From: Candidatus Omnitrophota bacterium
Lineage (GTDB): Bacteria > Omnitrophota > Omnitrophia > Omnitrophales > JACQLI01
Assembly: GCA_016204125.1 (NCBI GenBank)
Contig: JACQLI010000050.1
Location: forward strand, 1 to 14,470
Length of the DNA stretch: 14,470 nt
Direction of reading: 5' to 3'
Positions 14,396-14,470 of the stretch are shown in pieces; the stretch's first letter is position 1; every line of letters begins with the position of its first letter. The notes under the pieces were generated by a model. That model made no database searches, was not told where the DNA came from, and was given only the letters and a program-made list of their open reading frames with translations. The translations under genes and the position numbers were made by a program.

Positions 14396-14424
14396 TTGAC
14401 AGGGGTTCCAACACAGAGTATTTT
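14396..14424 (+). promoter_or_regulatory. Rightward promoter leading out of the window
   Basis: TTGACA (14396-14401) is followed after exactly 17 bases by TATTTT (14419-14424). Transcription should start near 14430 with a G-rich sequence and continue beyond the window end. Confidence 0.5.
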
Positions 14425-14429
14425 TTTAA

Positions 14430-14470
14430 TGGGGAGAGTAAATAATCGCCTGTGGGCGGGGGGTTTAGTG
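14430..14470 (+). other. 5' end of an unidentified transcript (RNA gene or partial ORF)
   Basis: The 41 bases after the promoter contain a short hairpin, CGCC-TGTG-GGCG (14447-14458), in a G-rich stretch. This would suit the start of a structured RNA; the AATCGCC and following G-run faintly recall the 5' end of RNase P RNA. Equally, an ATG at 14429 opens a frame that has no stop in its 14 codons. The sequence is cut by the window end, and I cannot choose between the two. Confidence 0.25.

Overview
The window looks like a stretch of chromosome from a Gram-negative bacterium with moderate GC. The diderm envelope is inferred from a predicted outer-membrane beta-barrel, a likely lipoprotein and several Sec-type signal peptides. 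All genes but one are on the + strand and tightly packed. No tRNA, rRNA, CRISPR array, transposase or phage gene was seen. The taxon cannot be fixed from the sequence. A CBS-less GuaB3-type IMP dehydrogenase next to guaA, a GroEL without the GGM tail and short GGCGGA palindromes suggest a little-cultured lineage, perhaps Omnitrophota or another PVC-related group; that is only a guess.

Region 1 (1-2045) holds groES-groEL followed by a terminator-like hairpin. A good sigma70-type promoter (1942-1971) lies between groEL and that hairpin. The hairpin is therefore also in the leader of the next operon, inside a possible 22-codon leader ORF.

Region 2 (2055-9888) is a five-gene housekeeping cluster: guaB3, guaA, dnaE, a secreted SlyD-like FKBP and ychF, with gaps of 63, 6, 11 and 17 nt. 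GuaB3 and GuaA would be consecutive steps of GMP synthesis (IMP to XMP to GMP). DnaE is a full-length replicase with an apparently complete PHP metal site. Two back-to-back palindromes fill most of the guaB3-guaA gap.

Region 3 (9889-11612) has an inverted repeat and candidate promoter, then a translationally coupled pair: a small TTG-started Cys-containing probable lipoprotein and an outer-membrane beta-barrel of the BBP2/porin type.

Region 4 (11613-13803) is the most system-like part. Four overlapping genes encode an exported, very basic helical protein with 11-residue periodicity, an ECF sigma factor, a single-pass membrane protein in the anti-sigma position with a strongly acidic outer domain, and a cytoplasmic CxxC peroxiredoxin/thioredoxin-like protein. 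I infer an envelope-responsive sigma module in which the basic periplasmic protein could touch the acidic domain of the anti-sigma candidate. Function is not proven by sequence.

Region 5 (13804-14470) has one minus-strand gene, probably DUF6941-like, whose extended -10 box lies so close to the ATG that its mRNA may be leaderless. Beyond it lie a small palindromic element and a strong rightward promoter that may drive a structured RNA or a further gene outside the window.
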